Below are positions 1-8,221 of a stretch of 40,435 bases of DNA, piece after piece. The notes beneath the pieces are model-generated. The model had not been told where the DNA came from. It saw only the letters and a program-made list of their open reading frames with translations, and searched no databases. Numbering within the stretch: position 1 is the first letter of the stretch; each line of letters opens with the position of its first letter. The stretch spans positions 1 through 40,435 of the forward strand of contig NZ_BMOK01000020.1 of the NCBI RefSeq assembly GCF_014647035.1. Reading direction: 5' to 3'. The position numbers and the translations under genes were made by a program. The stretch comes from Sporolactobacillus putidus. Its GTDB lineage: Bacteria > Bacillota > Bacilli > Bacillales > Sporolactobacillaceae.

Positions 1-185
1 GCGGCACGCCGCTCCCCCCAACGCCGCCTAGCCTGATTCATCCACCGAGAAACATTTTACACATAGTTTTACGCCGGAGCTCTGAACATTAGCCGACCAA
101 ACGGAAAGAAATCTACAGCTTAATAATAGACCATTTTATAAACATAGATTATGATGAAAACGTTAACAGAAAAGGAGGGATAAGG

Positions 186-716
186 ATGTATCGTTACGGC
201 AAGCAGTTTCCGAAAATGGATCCCGATGCCTTCGTGGCACCCGGCGCGCAGGTGATCGGTCAGGTAGAGCTTGCGGCAGGGTCATCGGTCTGGTTCAACG
301 CGGTCCTGAGAGGCGACGAGGCAGGCATTTTCATCGGCGAAGGATCAAATATTCAGGATGGTACCGTTGTTCATACCGATGCAAATGACCCGGTTAAAGT
401 GGGCCGCAACGTGACGGTCGGCCACAATGTCACGCTGCACGGCTGCACGGTCGAAGACGGCGCTCTGATCGGTATGGGCGCGACGATTCTGAATGGCGCA
501 GTGATTAAGAAAGGTGCGCTTGTCGCCGCCGGAGCCCTTGTCCTCGAGCACCAGATTGTTGAAGCAGGCACGCTTGTTGCCGGGGTGCCGGCCAAAGAGC
601 GGCGCAAGCTGACCAACGAAAATGCTGCTTACCTGAAATATGATGCGGAGCATTATATGGAGCAGGCGAAACGCTACATCGGGATGGGAATCAATCAGAA
701 TCCTGTAGGGAAGTAA
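186..716 (+). CDS. Gamma-class carbonic anhydrase family protein (YtoA/PaaY-like)
   Basis: This 176-residue protein belongs to the left-handed beta-helix hexapeptide-repeat family that includes gamma carbonic anhydrases. Isoleucine/valine-glycine hexapeptide repeats run from about residue 15 to 140, and a short helical tail follows. Three histidines at 63 (VVHTD), 80 and 85 (GHNVTLHG) match the trimer-interface zinc ligands of the family, so metal binding is likely. Bacterial members of this subgroup often show little or no CO2 hydration activity, so the actual reaction is uncertain. The start is supported by AAAGGAGGG seven bases upstream of the ATG. The gene seems to stand alone: the next gene is convergent and unrelated. 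No clear promoter or terminator was identified. Bases 1-185 hold no gene I can support. The family call is secure, the enzymatic role is not. Confidence 0.9.
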   Translation: MYRYGKQFPKMDPDAFVAPGAQVIGQVELAAGSSVWFNAVLRGDEAGIFIGEGSNIQDGTVVHTDANDPVKVGRNVTVGHNVTLHGCTVEDGALIGMGATILNGAVIKKGALVAAGALVLEHQIVEAGTLVAGVPAKERRKLTNENAAYLKYDAEHYMEQAKRYIGMGINQNPVGK

Positions 717-789
717 AAAATTGCGGTTTTTCCGGTCAGGGTAAAACAGATTACTCAGAGACGAGCAATCAGCATTTGCGCGTGCCTAA

Positions 790-1224
790 TCATTGCCGGT
801 AATGACGGCGCTGCATCTGAAAGCTGAGATCTTTCAAGATAGCGTCAATATAATCTTTGATGGGCACGTCCGAGGTACAGGGGATGCTGATGTTCGGATG
901 ATGCAGGGGGAGCAGAAATTTTTTGCATGTAAGATTTGAAAAGGCACGGACCATGTTCTCTGTAATTTCACCCTGAATGGAACCGGGCTGGATGATGCCG
1001 ATCGGAGCGATGATGCAGTCGACCGATTCGCGCCTGCAAAATGAATAGAAGCCCTTCTCCCCGCTGATGCCGATGTCCGAACCCGCGCGGACCATTTTCG
1101 TTGTGGCAAAAGTATTCGTCCCCAATGCGACGATGTACAGACCATGCGGAAAAGCTTGACGCAATTTTTTTATAATGGTTTGTCCGAGCCCCGCGCCCTG
1201 TCCGTCCAGTACGGCTATTTTCAT
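790..1224 (-). CDS. DUF3842 family protein
   Basis: This 144-residue protein begins MKIAVLDGQGAGLGQTIIKK, the glycine-rich opening typical of the DUF3842 family of Firmicutes. A Rossmann-like first strand and nucleotide-binding-type loop are suggested by DGQGAGLG, but no function is established for the family as far as I know. Conserved-looking segments include ALGTNTFATTKM, a cysteine pair around CRRESVDC and the hydrophobic IIAPIGI. It is soluble, with no signal peptide or membrane segment. It is transcribed divergently from hypB, 147 bases apart, and the shared control region contains a Fur-family-like box. That pairing suggests a link with metal (nickel) handling, but this is inference from context. 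Family assignment is from recall of the N-terminal signature. Confidence 0.75.
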   Translation of the reverse strand: MKIAVLDGQGAGLGQTIIKKLRQAFPHGLYIVALGTNTFATTKMVRAGSDIGISGEKGFYSFCRRESVDCIIAPIGIIQPGSIQGEITENMVRAFSNLTCKKFLLPLHHPNISIPCTSDVPIKDYIDAILKDLSFQMQRRHYRQ

Positions 1225-1280
1225 GATCTGATACTCGCCTCCCTGTGCATAAAAGCGTCATAATTTTCTAAGCTGATTAC

Positions 1281-1298
1281 AAATAATTATTATATAAT
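1281..1298. promoter_or_regulatory. Divergent DUF3842/hypB control region with Fur/PerR-type box
   Basis: Bases 1283-1293 read ATAATTATTAT, an exact match to the core ATAATnATTAT shared by Fur, PerR and Zur boxes of Bacillales; the flanking bases fit the 15-base PerR consensus less well (about 12 of 14 defined positions in total). A rightward -10 hexamer TATAAT at 1293-1298 directly abuts the box, so a bound repressor would block RNA polymerase. No convincing -35 for hypB is visible. AT-rich palindromes arise by chance in such regions, so binding is a prediction only. Confidence 0.45.
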
Positions 1299-1370
1299 AG
1301 AAACTAGCTTAATTCCTGAAAAAAGTGTAATTAACGAGAGAATCCTTAGAAGTACCGGGGGTATAGAAGT

Positions 1371-2033
1371 ATGAACACAATCAAAGTGGTTAAGCAATTA
1401 CTGGAATGGAATGAAGATTGCAGCAACGAAGTCCGAGATATCTTAAGTGAGAAAAAAATATTTGCGATCAATGTCATGTCAGCTCCCGGTGCCGGAAAAA
1501 CGAGCCTGATCATTAAACTGATTGAAAAGCTGCAACCGCGCTATCATGCGGCTGTGATCGAAGGCGATATTGCCGGCCAGATCGATGCCGAGAAATTAGA
1601 TGGCCTGGGTGTACCTGTCGTTCAGCTGAACACAAACGGCGCCTGTCACATCGAAGCGTTGTCGATGAAGAAAATGCTCGGTTATTTTGATCTTGACGAT
1701 ATCGACGTGCTTTTTATTGAAAATGTCGGCAACTTGGTCTGTCCGGCGGAGTTTGAGGTCGGCGAGGACGTCAAACTAGCAATGGTCAGCATTCCTGAAG
1801 GCGATGATAAAGTCGTGAAATATCCTCTGCTTTTTTCCAAAGCTGATCTCGTTGTCTTGAATAAGTTCGACATGATGCGTTTCTTTGATTTTGATGACCG
1901 GCAGGTGGAAGAGGACGTCCGCACTTTGAACGGTGAGGCGAAAATTTACCGAACTTCCTGCCAGGCAGATGACGGTATTGATTCTCTCTACAGGGAAATT
2001 GAAGAAAGAATCGGCATGAAGCTGGAGGATTGA
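1371..2033 (+). CDS. hypB: HypB, nickel-inserting GTPase for metalloenzyme maturation
   Basis: HypB is a SIMIBI-class GTPase that delivers nickel to [NiFe] hydrogenase and sometimes urease. The 220-residue protein has the P-loop SAPGAGKTS (about residues 37-45), the metal-site pair Cys92-His93 (NGACHIEA), a third conserved Cys124 (LVCPAEFEVGED), the EGDDKVVKYP segment and the guanine-specificity motif NKFD at 164-167. The N-terminal His-rich or CXXCGC nickel-storage segment found in some homologues is absent. The ribosome binding site is weak (GGGGG nine bases before the ATG). It is divergent from a DUF3842 gene. No hypA, other hyp genes, hydrogenase, urease or lactate racemase genes are in this window, so the client enzyme is unknown. 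Family call is strong; the function of an isolated copy is uncertain. Confidence 0.92.
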   Translation: MNTIKVVKQLLEWNEDCSNEVRDILSEKKIFAINVMSAPGAGKTSLIIKLIEKLQPRYHAAVIEGDIAGQIDAEKLDGLGVPVVQLNTNGACHIEALSMKKMLGYFDLDDIDVLFIENVGNLVCPAEFEVGEDVKLAMVSIPEGDDKVVKYPLLFSKADLVVLNKFDMMRFFDFDDRQVEEDVRTLNGEAKIYRTSCQADDGIDSLYREIEERIGMKLED

Positions 2034-2158
2034 AAAAGACTAATACAGACGGGCCTCTTATTGACTGTGCCTGATCCCACGTGGTCCGTACAGGATCAAG
2101 GATAATCCATTTGTTAAAAAAGCTGATTGAAACGGCGGATGTTTTTTTAAATCAGAAA

Positions 2159-2601
2159 AGTTGAACCGAATCAATAGGAAGTTGAACCGAAACATCAAAA
2201 AGTCAGACCGAATCAAATGAAAGTCGAACCAAAAAACAGAAGTCGAGCCGAATCAAACGAAAGTTGAACCGAAACATCAAAAAGTCGGACCGAATCAAAT
2301 GAAAGTCGAACCAAAAAACAGAAGTCGAGCCGAATTAAGCGAAAGTTGAACCGAAACATCGAAAAGTTAAGCCGAATCAAACAAAAGTCGAACCAAAAAA
2401 CAGAAGTCGAGCCGAATCAAATGAAAGTTGAACCGAAACATCAAAAAGTCGGACCGAATCAAATGAAAGTCGAACCGAAAAACAGAAGTCGAACCGAATT
2501 ACGCGAAAGTTGAACCGAAACATCAAAAAGTCGAGCCGAATCAAATGAAAGTTGAACCGAAAAACAGAAGTCGAACCGAATTACGCGAAAGTCGAACCAA
2601 A
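2159..2601. repeat. 22-unit intergenic array, 21/19-bp period, 82-bp higher-order period
   Basis: Twenty-two copies of a 12-base core, consensus AGTYGAACCGAA with variants at the middle purines, are separated by short variable tails. Most units are 21 bases (12-base core plus 9); every fourth unit (numbers 4, 8, 12, 16, 20) has a 7-base tail and is 19 bases, giving an 82-base supra-unit of 21+21+21+19. The same tails recur at the same supra-unit position (such as acatcaaaA, tcaaatgaA, aaacagA), so the array grew by duplication of the 82-base block. It fills the space between hypB and the convergent LD-carboxypeptidase. The rest of 2034-2158 holds no gene; a TGATCC/GGATCA inverted pair lies near 2080-2100. 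The function is unknown. Confidence 0.95.
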
Positions 2602-2608
2602 ATTCAAA

Positions 2609-2637
2609 TTGACGTTATGGGTCGGCATAAATATGAA
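2609..2637 (+). promoter_or_regulatory. Candidate rightward promoter after repeat array
   Basis: TTGACG at 2609-2614, a 17-base spacer and TATGAA at 2632-2637 resemble a sigma-A promoter. It begins eight bases after the last repeat core. Transcription from it would run only to the terminator at 2721-2774, giving an RNA of roughly 130 bases with no open reading frame. The -10 is imperfect, so this is tentative. Confidence 0.35.
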
Positions 2638-2720
2638 AAAAGTTCATCTGTTTCATGTTTGATCGTCTCTTGAATGGTCCATTCCGAATTTATGGCCGGA
2701 CAATCGGATATAAATGTAAG

Positions 2721-2774
2721 CCGTGAAGGCTGATTCTTGTTCCAAAAAGAGAATCAGTTTTCACGGTTTTTTTT
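2721..2774 (+). terminator. Strong rightward intrinsic terminator
   Basis: A two-part stem (CCGTGAA with TTCACGG, and inside it CTGATTCT with AGAATCAG) is followed by eight T residues at 2667-relative position 2767-2774. The T tract is on the + strand, so it ends rightward transcription from hypB or from the candidate promoter at 2609. The facing gene on the other strand gets no T tract from it. Confidence 0.88.
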
Positions 2775-2788
2775 GTGCAAAGTTGTTC

Positions 2789-3646
2789 TTATAATGAAAT
2801 CATTTTGCCAATCGGCAGGCAGCGGGCATCTTCGCCATGACCGAGTTGTTCGGTTTTGACCACCGGAAGCCCATATTTTTCCGTTATATCCAGCACAAGC
2901 TGTTCGATAGATGGTGCCTGTTGTTCAGCCTGCATGGCGGTGAATGTCCCGAGAAGGACTCCGCCGCATGAATTGAAGACGGAGAGCTGATCCAGTTGGG
3001 CGAGGAGTGAAGCCATGCGCGCGGGACCGCCGCCGAGCGCTTCGAGAAATATAATTTTGCCCGCGGGATCGGGAAAATAGTCTGTGCCGGCCAGCTTTAG
3101 AAAGCAGCGGATATTGCCGCCGATCGTTATGCCCGTCATCCCGTTGCCGCGCAGCTGGCGATAATCAAAAGCCGGGGAAGGAATGGGTTCCATAAAATTT
3201 TCGATGAAAATCTGCTTTTGCTGCTCGGCAAAGGGCCCAGCCAGATTTTTAATCCGGTAGTGAAAGGCGGTTAACCCGCTCCGTGCGTACAGGGCGTTAT
3301 TAATAACGGATAAGTCGCTGATGCCGACAAATGGCGTATCTGCCCGGCGGATGCGGCCAAAATCCAGATAGGGCAGGATCTGGTTGGCACTGTCGCCGCC
3401 TGAAATGTCGAAAATCGCTTCAACCGCATCGTCAATAAAAAGGCGCATGAGTTCCGAAGCCCGTTCCTCGGGTGTTCCGCTGAAGAGCGTTCCTTCCCTC
3501 CGAAAAATGGTTTTCGCTCTTCTTGTCTGCAGTCCGGCTGCGGCGAGTACCCGTTCAATCTTTTCAATTTTTGCATTCTCTTCCGGCCGAAGTCCGTCCG
3601 AACAGGATATCAGGCCGACAGAGTCTCCCCTCCGCAACACTGTCAT
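2789..3646 (-). CDS. S66-family LD-carboxypeptidase (LdcA/MccF-like)
   Basis: This 285-residue serine peptidase belongs to family S66, whose LD-carboxypeptidase members remove the terminal D-alanine from murein tetrapeptides during recycling, and whose MccF members inactivate microcin C-type compounds. The Ser-Glu-His triad can be placed: Ser110 in FVGISDLS, Glu202 in FLEALGGG and His270 in QLGHGED. The N-terminal GDSVGLISCS and the DISGGDSANQILPYLD segment fit the family. There is no signal peptide, so it acts in the cytoplasm. AAGGAGCG lies nine bases before the ATG. It starts 13 bases after the stop of rsmF and is the last gene of the adeC-rsmF operon. Which of the two S66 activities it has cannot be told from sequence alone; murein recycling is the more common role. 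Confidence 0.88.
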   Translation of the reverse strand: MTVLRRGDSVGLISCSDGLRPEENAKIEKIERVLAAAGLQTRRAKTIFRREGTLFSGTPEERASELMRLFIDDAVEAIFDISGGDSANQILPYLDFGRIRRADTPFVGISDLSVINNALYARSGLTAFHYRIKNLAGPFAEQQKQIFIENFMEPIPSPAFDYRQLRGNGMTGITIGGNIRCFLKLAGTDYFPDPAGKIIFLEALGGGPARMASLLAQLDQLSVFNSCGGVLLGTFTAMQAEQQAPSIEQLVLDITEKYGLPVVKTEQLGHGEDARCLPIGKMISL

Positions 3647-3659
3647 GAAAGGTCGCTCC

Positions 3660-5048
3660 TTATCTGTTTTCGTGCTTCAGCGCCCTGCGCCGCAATCCTT
3701 TCGGATAGTAGTTTTTTAAAATACCGCCGGCAGCTTTTCCCCAGCCGAGCGGAAAGCCGTCAATCACCACGGCCGACCATCCCTTGATCTTCGCGGGTGC
3801 GGGCAGTGTTTCTCCGCGCAAGTATGTTTCCCAGTCCCCGTCTTCAAAAGTTATGGCAAATGTCGATCGAAAAGCTTGACCGGGCAGAGCCAGTGCGAGC
3901 GCATGGTTCGGCTCAAATCGGTTCTTCTTCTGTTCGCCGAGATGCAGTCCCGCGCGGATCACTTTCAGTCCGGTAAAATCCGGACAACTGCCGGGAAGCA
4001 GAAAAAGATGATTTCCCGCAAAGAAGAAGTTTCCCTTCATCTTTTCGGCAAGCACCTCATTCTCGAACAACCGATAATCTTTTAACAATACTTCTTTGGC
4101 GGATTTTGCAGGTCTGGCTTTTTGTGCCGTACGGTCTCCGTATTTCTGCAGTTTTGCTACAAAGTGGCCTTCTCCGGACAGACGATGCGGCCAGAGGCGG
4201 GCTGTCCGGCTGATTACCGGATTTTCCGATTCCGTCCATTCCGTCCTTCCATCTTCAATCCCGCCTGTTTTCTCAATAGGCAGGAGTTCCAGGTCAGGAT
4301 ACTTTGTTAGCAGGCTGTCGATCATCTGTTCATCCTCTTCAGGTGAAAACGTGCAGGTTGAATAGACGAGAATCCCGCCCGCACCGAGCATCCGGTACGC
4401 TTGGTCAAGAATTTTTGACTGAAGCGCCGCGCACTCCCGGACATGGCCGGTGCTCCAATATTCTGCGGCCTCCGGGTCTTTACGGAACATGCCTTCTCCC
4501 GAACAAGGCGCATCAACAAGTATTTTGTCGAAATAGCCCGGGAAATAATCGGCCAGTCTTTCGGGAGTTTCGTTCGTGACGAGTGCATTGGTAATCCCCA
4601 TGCGCTCAATATTTTCCGATAATGCTCTCGCTCTTTTCGGATAAATTTCATTGGTCACAAGCAGTCCTTTATTGTCCATGGCTGCCGCGATCTGAGTCGA
4701 TTTTCCTCCCGGAGCGGCGCATAGATCAAGCACCTTTTCTCCCGGCAGTGCTCCGATCTGTTCCGCAACAAACATGGCGCTCGGTTCCTGAATATAGTAA
4801 AGACCGGCCTGATGGAACGGATGTTTTCCCGGCTCGTCTGCTTCTTCATAGTAAAAGCCGGACGGGCAGAAGGAGACGGGTTTCAGGTGAAAACCGGATC
4901 GTTTTGCCCAAACCCCCGGCGTTATTTTCAGAGGATTTGCTCGCAGGCCGAATGCACGCTGTTCCTGATACGTTCGGAAAAAAGCTGCCGATTCCTTTTC
5001 GCCCATTAGATGGGTCATTTTTTTAATAAAAGCTTCGGGCAGTGACAA
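3660..5048 (-). CDS. rsmF: RsmF/NSun-family RNA cytosine-C5 methyltransferase
   Basis: This SAM-dependent methyltransferase of the NOL1/NOP2/Sun family makes 5-methylcytosine in rRNA. Visible motifs are the SAM loop LDLCAAPGGKSTQIAA (about residues 105-120), VDAPCSGEGMF with one catalytic cysteine, and STCTFSPEEDEQ with the other. A C-terminal RsmF-type RNA-binding region follows to residue 462. I place the start at a TTG at 5048: AAGGAGG ends eight bases upstream, and the reading frame further upstream runs through that ribosome binding site, so the ATG at 5069 is not used. The gene sits 29 bases after adeC and 13 before the LD-carboxypeptidase, so the three are probably cotranscribed. The exact target base (C1407-type in 16S rRNA in Enterobacteria) is inferred from the family. 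Confidence 0.88.
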   Translation of the reverse strand: MSLPEAFIKKMTHLMGEKESAAFFRTYQEQRAFGLRANPLKITPGVWAKRSGFHLKPVSFCPSGFYYEEADEPGKHPFHQAGLYYIQEPSAMFVAEQIGALPGEKVLDLCAAPGGKSTQIAAAMDNKGLLVTNEIYPKRARALSENIERMGITNALVTNETPERLADYFPGYFDKILVDAPCSGEGMFRKDPEAAEYWSTGHVRECAALQSKILDQAYRMLGAGGILVYSTCTFSPEEDEQMIDSLLTKYPDLELLPIEKTGGIEDGRTEWTESENPVISRTARLWPHRLSGEGHFVAKLQKYGDRTAQKARPAKSAKEVLLKDYRLFENEVLAEKMKGNFFFAGNHLFLLPGSCPDFTGLKVIRAGLHLGEQKKNRFEPNHALALALPGQAFRSTFAITFEDGDWETYLRGETLPAPAKIKGWSAVVIDGFPLGWGKAAGGILKNYYPKGLRRRALKHENR

Positions 5049-5077
5049 AAAGTAAAACCTCCTTAACAATCTGTACC

Positions 5078-6814
5078 TTAATCGGCCGCAACGGGAATGT
5101 GGCTGAACGAACGGACATCAAACAGTCCGGTGTCGGTCAGTTTCAAATCAGGGATGACCGGAAGGCTTAAAAAGGACAAGGTCAGAAATGGATTGAACGT
5201 TTCTGACGCTCCAAGCGCTGTCGCGGCGTCTCTGAGATCCCTCAGTTTGGCGGCGACTTTCCTTGCGGGATCATCCGTCATCAAACCGGCAATCGGCAGG
5301 GGAAGCTCCGCCACCACCTTGCCGTGATTAATGACGACCATGCCGCCTTGAAGTTCTTTCAGCCTTTCGGCCGCAGCGATCATATCCTCGTCGCTGCAGC
5401 CTGTCACCACAAGGTTGTGCGAGTCATGGGCGACAGTCGTGGCGATTGCCCCTGATTTTAACCCGAACCCGCTGACAATGGCCAGGCCGATCGTGCCGAG
5501 TCCTTTATGACGTTCAATCACGGCGAGTTTCAGAAAATCTTTGCCTTCTGCGAAAGAAAAACAGCCGTTTTCAATCGGAACTTTTTCAACCGTGCGGCGG
5601 GTTACCAAGCTGTTGGGGATGATCTCAATCACGTTCGCTTTTTGCGAAGGGCCGATGGCTATAGACAAACGCCCGGACGAAAGAGGCGGCAGAACAAGCG
5701 GATGTTCCGCGGCTTTTGCAGACGCCGCTTTATCGTATACAATCGGTTTTCCATTTTCCGAAACGAGTTTTCCGTGATTGTAGACCTTGCTAATGGAAAA
5801 TGTTTCCAAGTCATCCAGCAGGAGAAAATTGGCCTCATAACCCGGTGCGATCGCACCCTTTGTCCGCAACCCGAAGCATTCGGCGGCATTGAGCGAGGCC
5901 ATGCGGATCGATGAGACAGGATCGATGCCGCTTCTGATGGCGAGCCTGACGTTGTGATCCACGCTGCCTTCATCAATCAGGTCATCGGGATATTTGTCAT
6001 CGGTACAGAAAAGGAAACGCCGACTGTTGTTTTCATTGACCAGCCCGATCAGCTGCGGCAGATCCTGGGCGACTGTGCCCTGACGGATCATCACGTAAAG
6101 GCCGCGCGACAGCCTTTCTTTTGCTTCTTCCGGATTTACACATTCGTGGTCGGTTCGGATTCCAGCGGTTTTGTAAACATTCACGCCATCTGCATCCAGC
6201 CCGGCGGCATGCCCGTCGATCCTCCACGAATGTTTCGCCGTCATCAGCAGTTTATCCACCATTAGCGGATCACAGTTCAGAACCGCCGGAAAGTCCATAA
6301 CCTCGGCAAGTCCGAGCACACGTTCGTACTGAAAAAAAGGTTCCAGATCTTCGGCATGGAGCGTCGCGCCGTTGTGTTCGAAAGAAGTGGCCGGAACCGA
6401 AGACGGCAGCATGACGTAAATGTCGATGGCGGCTTGGGCGGCACGTTCGAGCATAAAACGGATACCGCCCGCGCCGAGTACATTGGCGATTTCATGAGGA
6501 TCGGTTACGGCCGCCGTGACACCATGCGCGGCAAGGACACCTGCAAAAGCGCCCGGTGTCAGCATCGACGACTCGATATGCACGTGTCCGTCGATCAGGG
6601 CGGGACTGACTACTTTGCCATGTGCATTAATCGTTTCCCGTCCTTCATAATTTCCCAGTCCGACAATGAAACCATCCGTAATGGCGACATTCGTTTCCAG
6701 CAGTTCCCCACTGAATACATCGACGATTCTGCCATTCTTAATCACGATATCCGCAGGTTCTTTTTTCCCCGCCGACATCATGCGATTGATAAAGCTGTCT
6801 CTCTCTGAAATCAA
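5078..6814 (-). CDS. adeC: Adenine deaminase
   Basis: AdeC converts adenine to hypoxanthine plus ammonia for purine salvage; it is a metal-dependent amidohydrolase. The 578-residue product matches the usual length of the Bacillus enzyme. It shows IVIKNGRIVDVFSGE near the start, the metal-binding DGHVHIESSM, the TDPHEIANVLG segment, IDGHAAG, and the C-terminal TVAHDSHNLVVTG typical of this family. I choose the TTG at 6814 (M-ISERDSF) because AGAGGGGA lies at the right distance; the frame remains open to 6907 but the upstream part is leader sequence. A possible leftward -10 TATAAT lies at 6887-6892 without a clear -35. The gene is first in an operon with rsmF and the LD-carboxypeptidase, an unusual functional mix. 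No purine riboswitch was recognised upstream. Confidence 0.93.
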   Translation of the reverse strand: MISERDSFINRMMSAGKKEPADIVIKNGRIVDVFSGELLETNVAITDGFIVGLGNYEGRETINAHGKVVSPALIDGHVHIESSMLTPGAFAGVLAAHGVTAAVTDPHEIANVLGAGGIRFMLERAAQAAIDIYVMLPSSVPATSFEHNGATLHAEDLEPFFQYERVLGLAEVMDFPAVLNCDPLMVDKLLMTAKHSWRIDGHAAGLDADGVNVYKTAGIRTDHECVNPEEAKERLSRGLYVMIRQGTVAQDLPQLIGLVNENNSRRFLFCTDDKYPDDLIDEGSVDHNVRLAIRSGIDPVSSIRMASLNAAECFGLRTKGAIAPGYEANFLLLDDLETFSISKVYNHGKLVSENGKPIVYDKAASAKAAEHPLVLPPLSSGRLSIAIGPSQKANVIEIIPNSLVTRRTVEKVPIENGCFSFAEGKDFLKLAVIERHKGLGTIGLAIVSGFGLKSGAIATTVAHDSHNLVVTGCSDEDMIAAAERLKELQGGMVVINHGKVVAELPLPIAGLMTDDPARKVAAKLRDLRDAATALGASETFNPFLTLSFLSLPVIPDLKLTDTGLFDVRSFSHIPVAAD

Positions 6815-6999
6815 AATCCATTCCCCTCTCTGATCAATCCTGTTTGAACCGCGTGGGCCGCGGCTCCCGCTCGATATATATAGAACATTATAACTGATTT
6901 TCATCAAACGTCATCAGACGAACATCCCGTTTACCTATTGACACCAGCCAAAGTGATTGACGGCGAACGTTTCCTTGGTATGTATTCCGGTCAGGTAGA

Positions 7000-7036
7000 A
7001 TAAAAGAGGCGGATTCTCAAATGAGAACGGCCTCTT
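7000..7036 (-). terminator. Terminator after VIT1 transporter
   Basis: AAGAGGC (7004-7010) pairs with GCCTCTT (7030-7036), with an inner stem TTCTC/GAGAA. On the minus strand the hairpin is followed by TTTTATTC, so it ends leftward transcription of the transporter gene before adeC. The remaining sequence between adeC and the transporter (6815-7139) shows no gene. Confidence 0.8.
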
Positions 7037-7139
7037 CGGAACCAGCTTTTTATTATCACTTTTAAAAACAAACCTGAAACGGCTTGATCTGACAAGGTCA
7101 AGAGAAGTTTTCACAAGTCGCGGACAACTCATTCATTGA

Positions 7140-7823
7140 TCATATCATATGACCGACCGTATAAGTAATGACCATGGTCAACACACCGACGATCATGGTC
7201 CTGATGACTGCCGGACGTTTCAAAGCGCCTCCCAGATACGCGCTCACGTACCCGGTTAAGGCAAGGGCGAGCAGGACGGCGACGACGGTGAAGGTCACAC
7301 GAATGGATACGGGCAGGAGAACGATGGACAAGAGGGGCAAAACCGCTCCGATTGAAAAAGATATCATGGATGAAAATGCGGCATACCAAGGATTGACATA
7401 TTCATCAGGATTGACGCCTAATTCCGCGGAAGCGTGTGCGGCAATCGAATCCTTTTTCATTAATTCAACGGCCACTTTCTTTGAGAGTTCCTCCGATAAT
7501 CCATTCTCCCTGTATATTTGTGCCAGTTCATCAACTTCTTCTTCATAATTGTCTCTGTGCTGGATTTTTTCTTCTTCAATAATCGCTTTTTCCGTATCTT
7601 TTTGAGTACTTACAGAAACGTACTCTCCTCCTCCCATGGCCAGTGCGCCTGAGACGAGCCCGGCGAGCCCGGAAATAAGAATCGTTGCCGTGTTCGATGT
7701 TGCACCGGCGACGCCGATAACAATTCCCGCAGTGGAAACGATTCCGTCATTTGCGCCCAGAACACCCGCGCGCAGAATGTTCAGCTTCTGATTCATCTTG
7801 TTTTCTTTTTGGGGCATGTTCAT
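7140..7823 (-). CDS. VIT1/CCC1-family iron/manganese transporter
   Basis: This 227-residue membrane protein belongs to the VIT1/CCC1 family, which moves Fe(II) or Mn(II) out of the cytoplasm in exchange for protons. The signature GVLGANDGIVSTAGIVIGVAGA (membrane helix 1), the GALAMGGGEYVSVSTQKDTE segment after helix 2, a charged Glu-rich cytosolic metal-binding domain (about 70-130) and three C-terminal helices are all visible. Key acidic residues of the cytosolic domain are present. AAAGAGGT precedes the ATG. It is a single-gene unit closed by the terminator at 7000-7036. The upstream region lacks an obvious Fur or MntR box. Substrate choice between iron and manganese is not resolvable by eye. 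Confidence 0.92.
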   Translation of the reverse strand: MNMPQKENKMNQKLNILRAGVLGANDGIVSTAGIVIGVAGATSNTATILISGLAGLVSGALAMGGGEYVSVSTQKDTEKAIIEEEKIQHRDNYEEEVDELAQIYRENGLSEELSKKVAVELMKKDSIAAHASAELGVNPDEYVNPWYAAFSSMISFSIGAVLPLLSIVLLPVSIRVTFTVVAVLLALALTGYVSAYLGGALKRPAVIRTMIVGVLTMVITYTVGHMI

Positions 7824-8221
7824 AACCTCTTTCTTCTACAATAAGTATTAGTATTGCTTAACAGGCGACAAATCCGGTTTCTCGGGGTGAAATCGGAGAA
7901 AATAAAAAATCTTTGGATCGATTGAAAATAGATTGATGTAATTGAGAATAAAAATCATCTTCATGACCCCTGAAAAGGTTCATGCTGCCATCCATTTGGA
8001 TGCCAGCATGAGTAATCAAATTATAATTAATATTATTTTACTTTGTCTATTCTATAGGAAAATGACTCCACTGTCCATCATTAAATATGACCGTTCGACT
8101 CATTGCCCGTTGCCAGGGAATAGAGCCATGCCGCCTCTAAAGATGCCGTGCTGAAATCTTGTGCAATTTGTAATCGGCGATCAAAAGCCTTGCTGTGATA
8201 TCGGTACAGCGATCACCGGAC
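7824..8221. other. Intergenic stretch with stable stem-loop at 7981-8010
   Basis: No gene is supported here. The clearest element is an almost perfect hairpin at 7981-8010: CATGCTG and CATCC on the left arm pair with GGATG and CAGCATG, around an ATTT loop and one C-C mismatch. Neither strand follows it with a strong T tract, so it is a weak terminator candidate for the leftward oligopeptidase gene at best. AT-rich sequence follows at 8015-8045. A looser CGGTGATC/GATCGCCG pairing lies at about 8178-8219. Confidence 0.5.

Noticed and set aside
1-36. Possible end of a gene at the left edge
   Set aside because: Two frames end in stops within 36 bases but neither gives a recognisable C-terminus.
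2159-2601. Array considered as CRISPR
   Set aside because: Units are only 21 bases, tails repeat from block to block instead of being unique, and no cas genes are present.
7942-8154. 70-codon frame in the gap left of the M3 oligopeptidase
   Set aside because: It spans a strong hairpin, has no ribosome binding site and no recognisable protein features.
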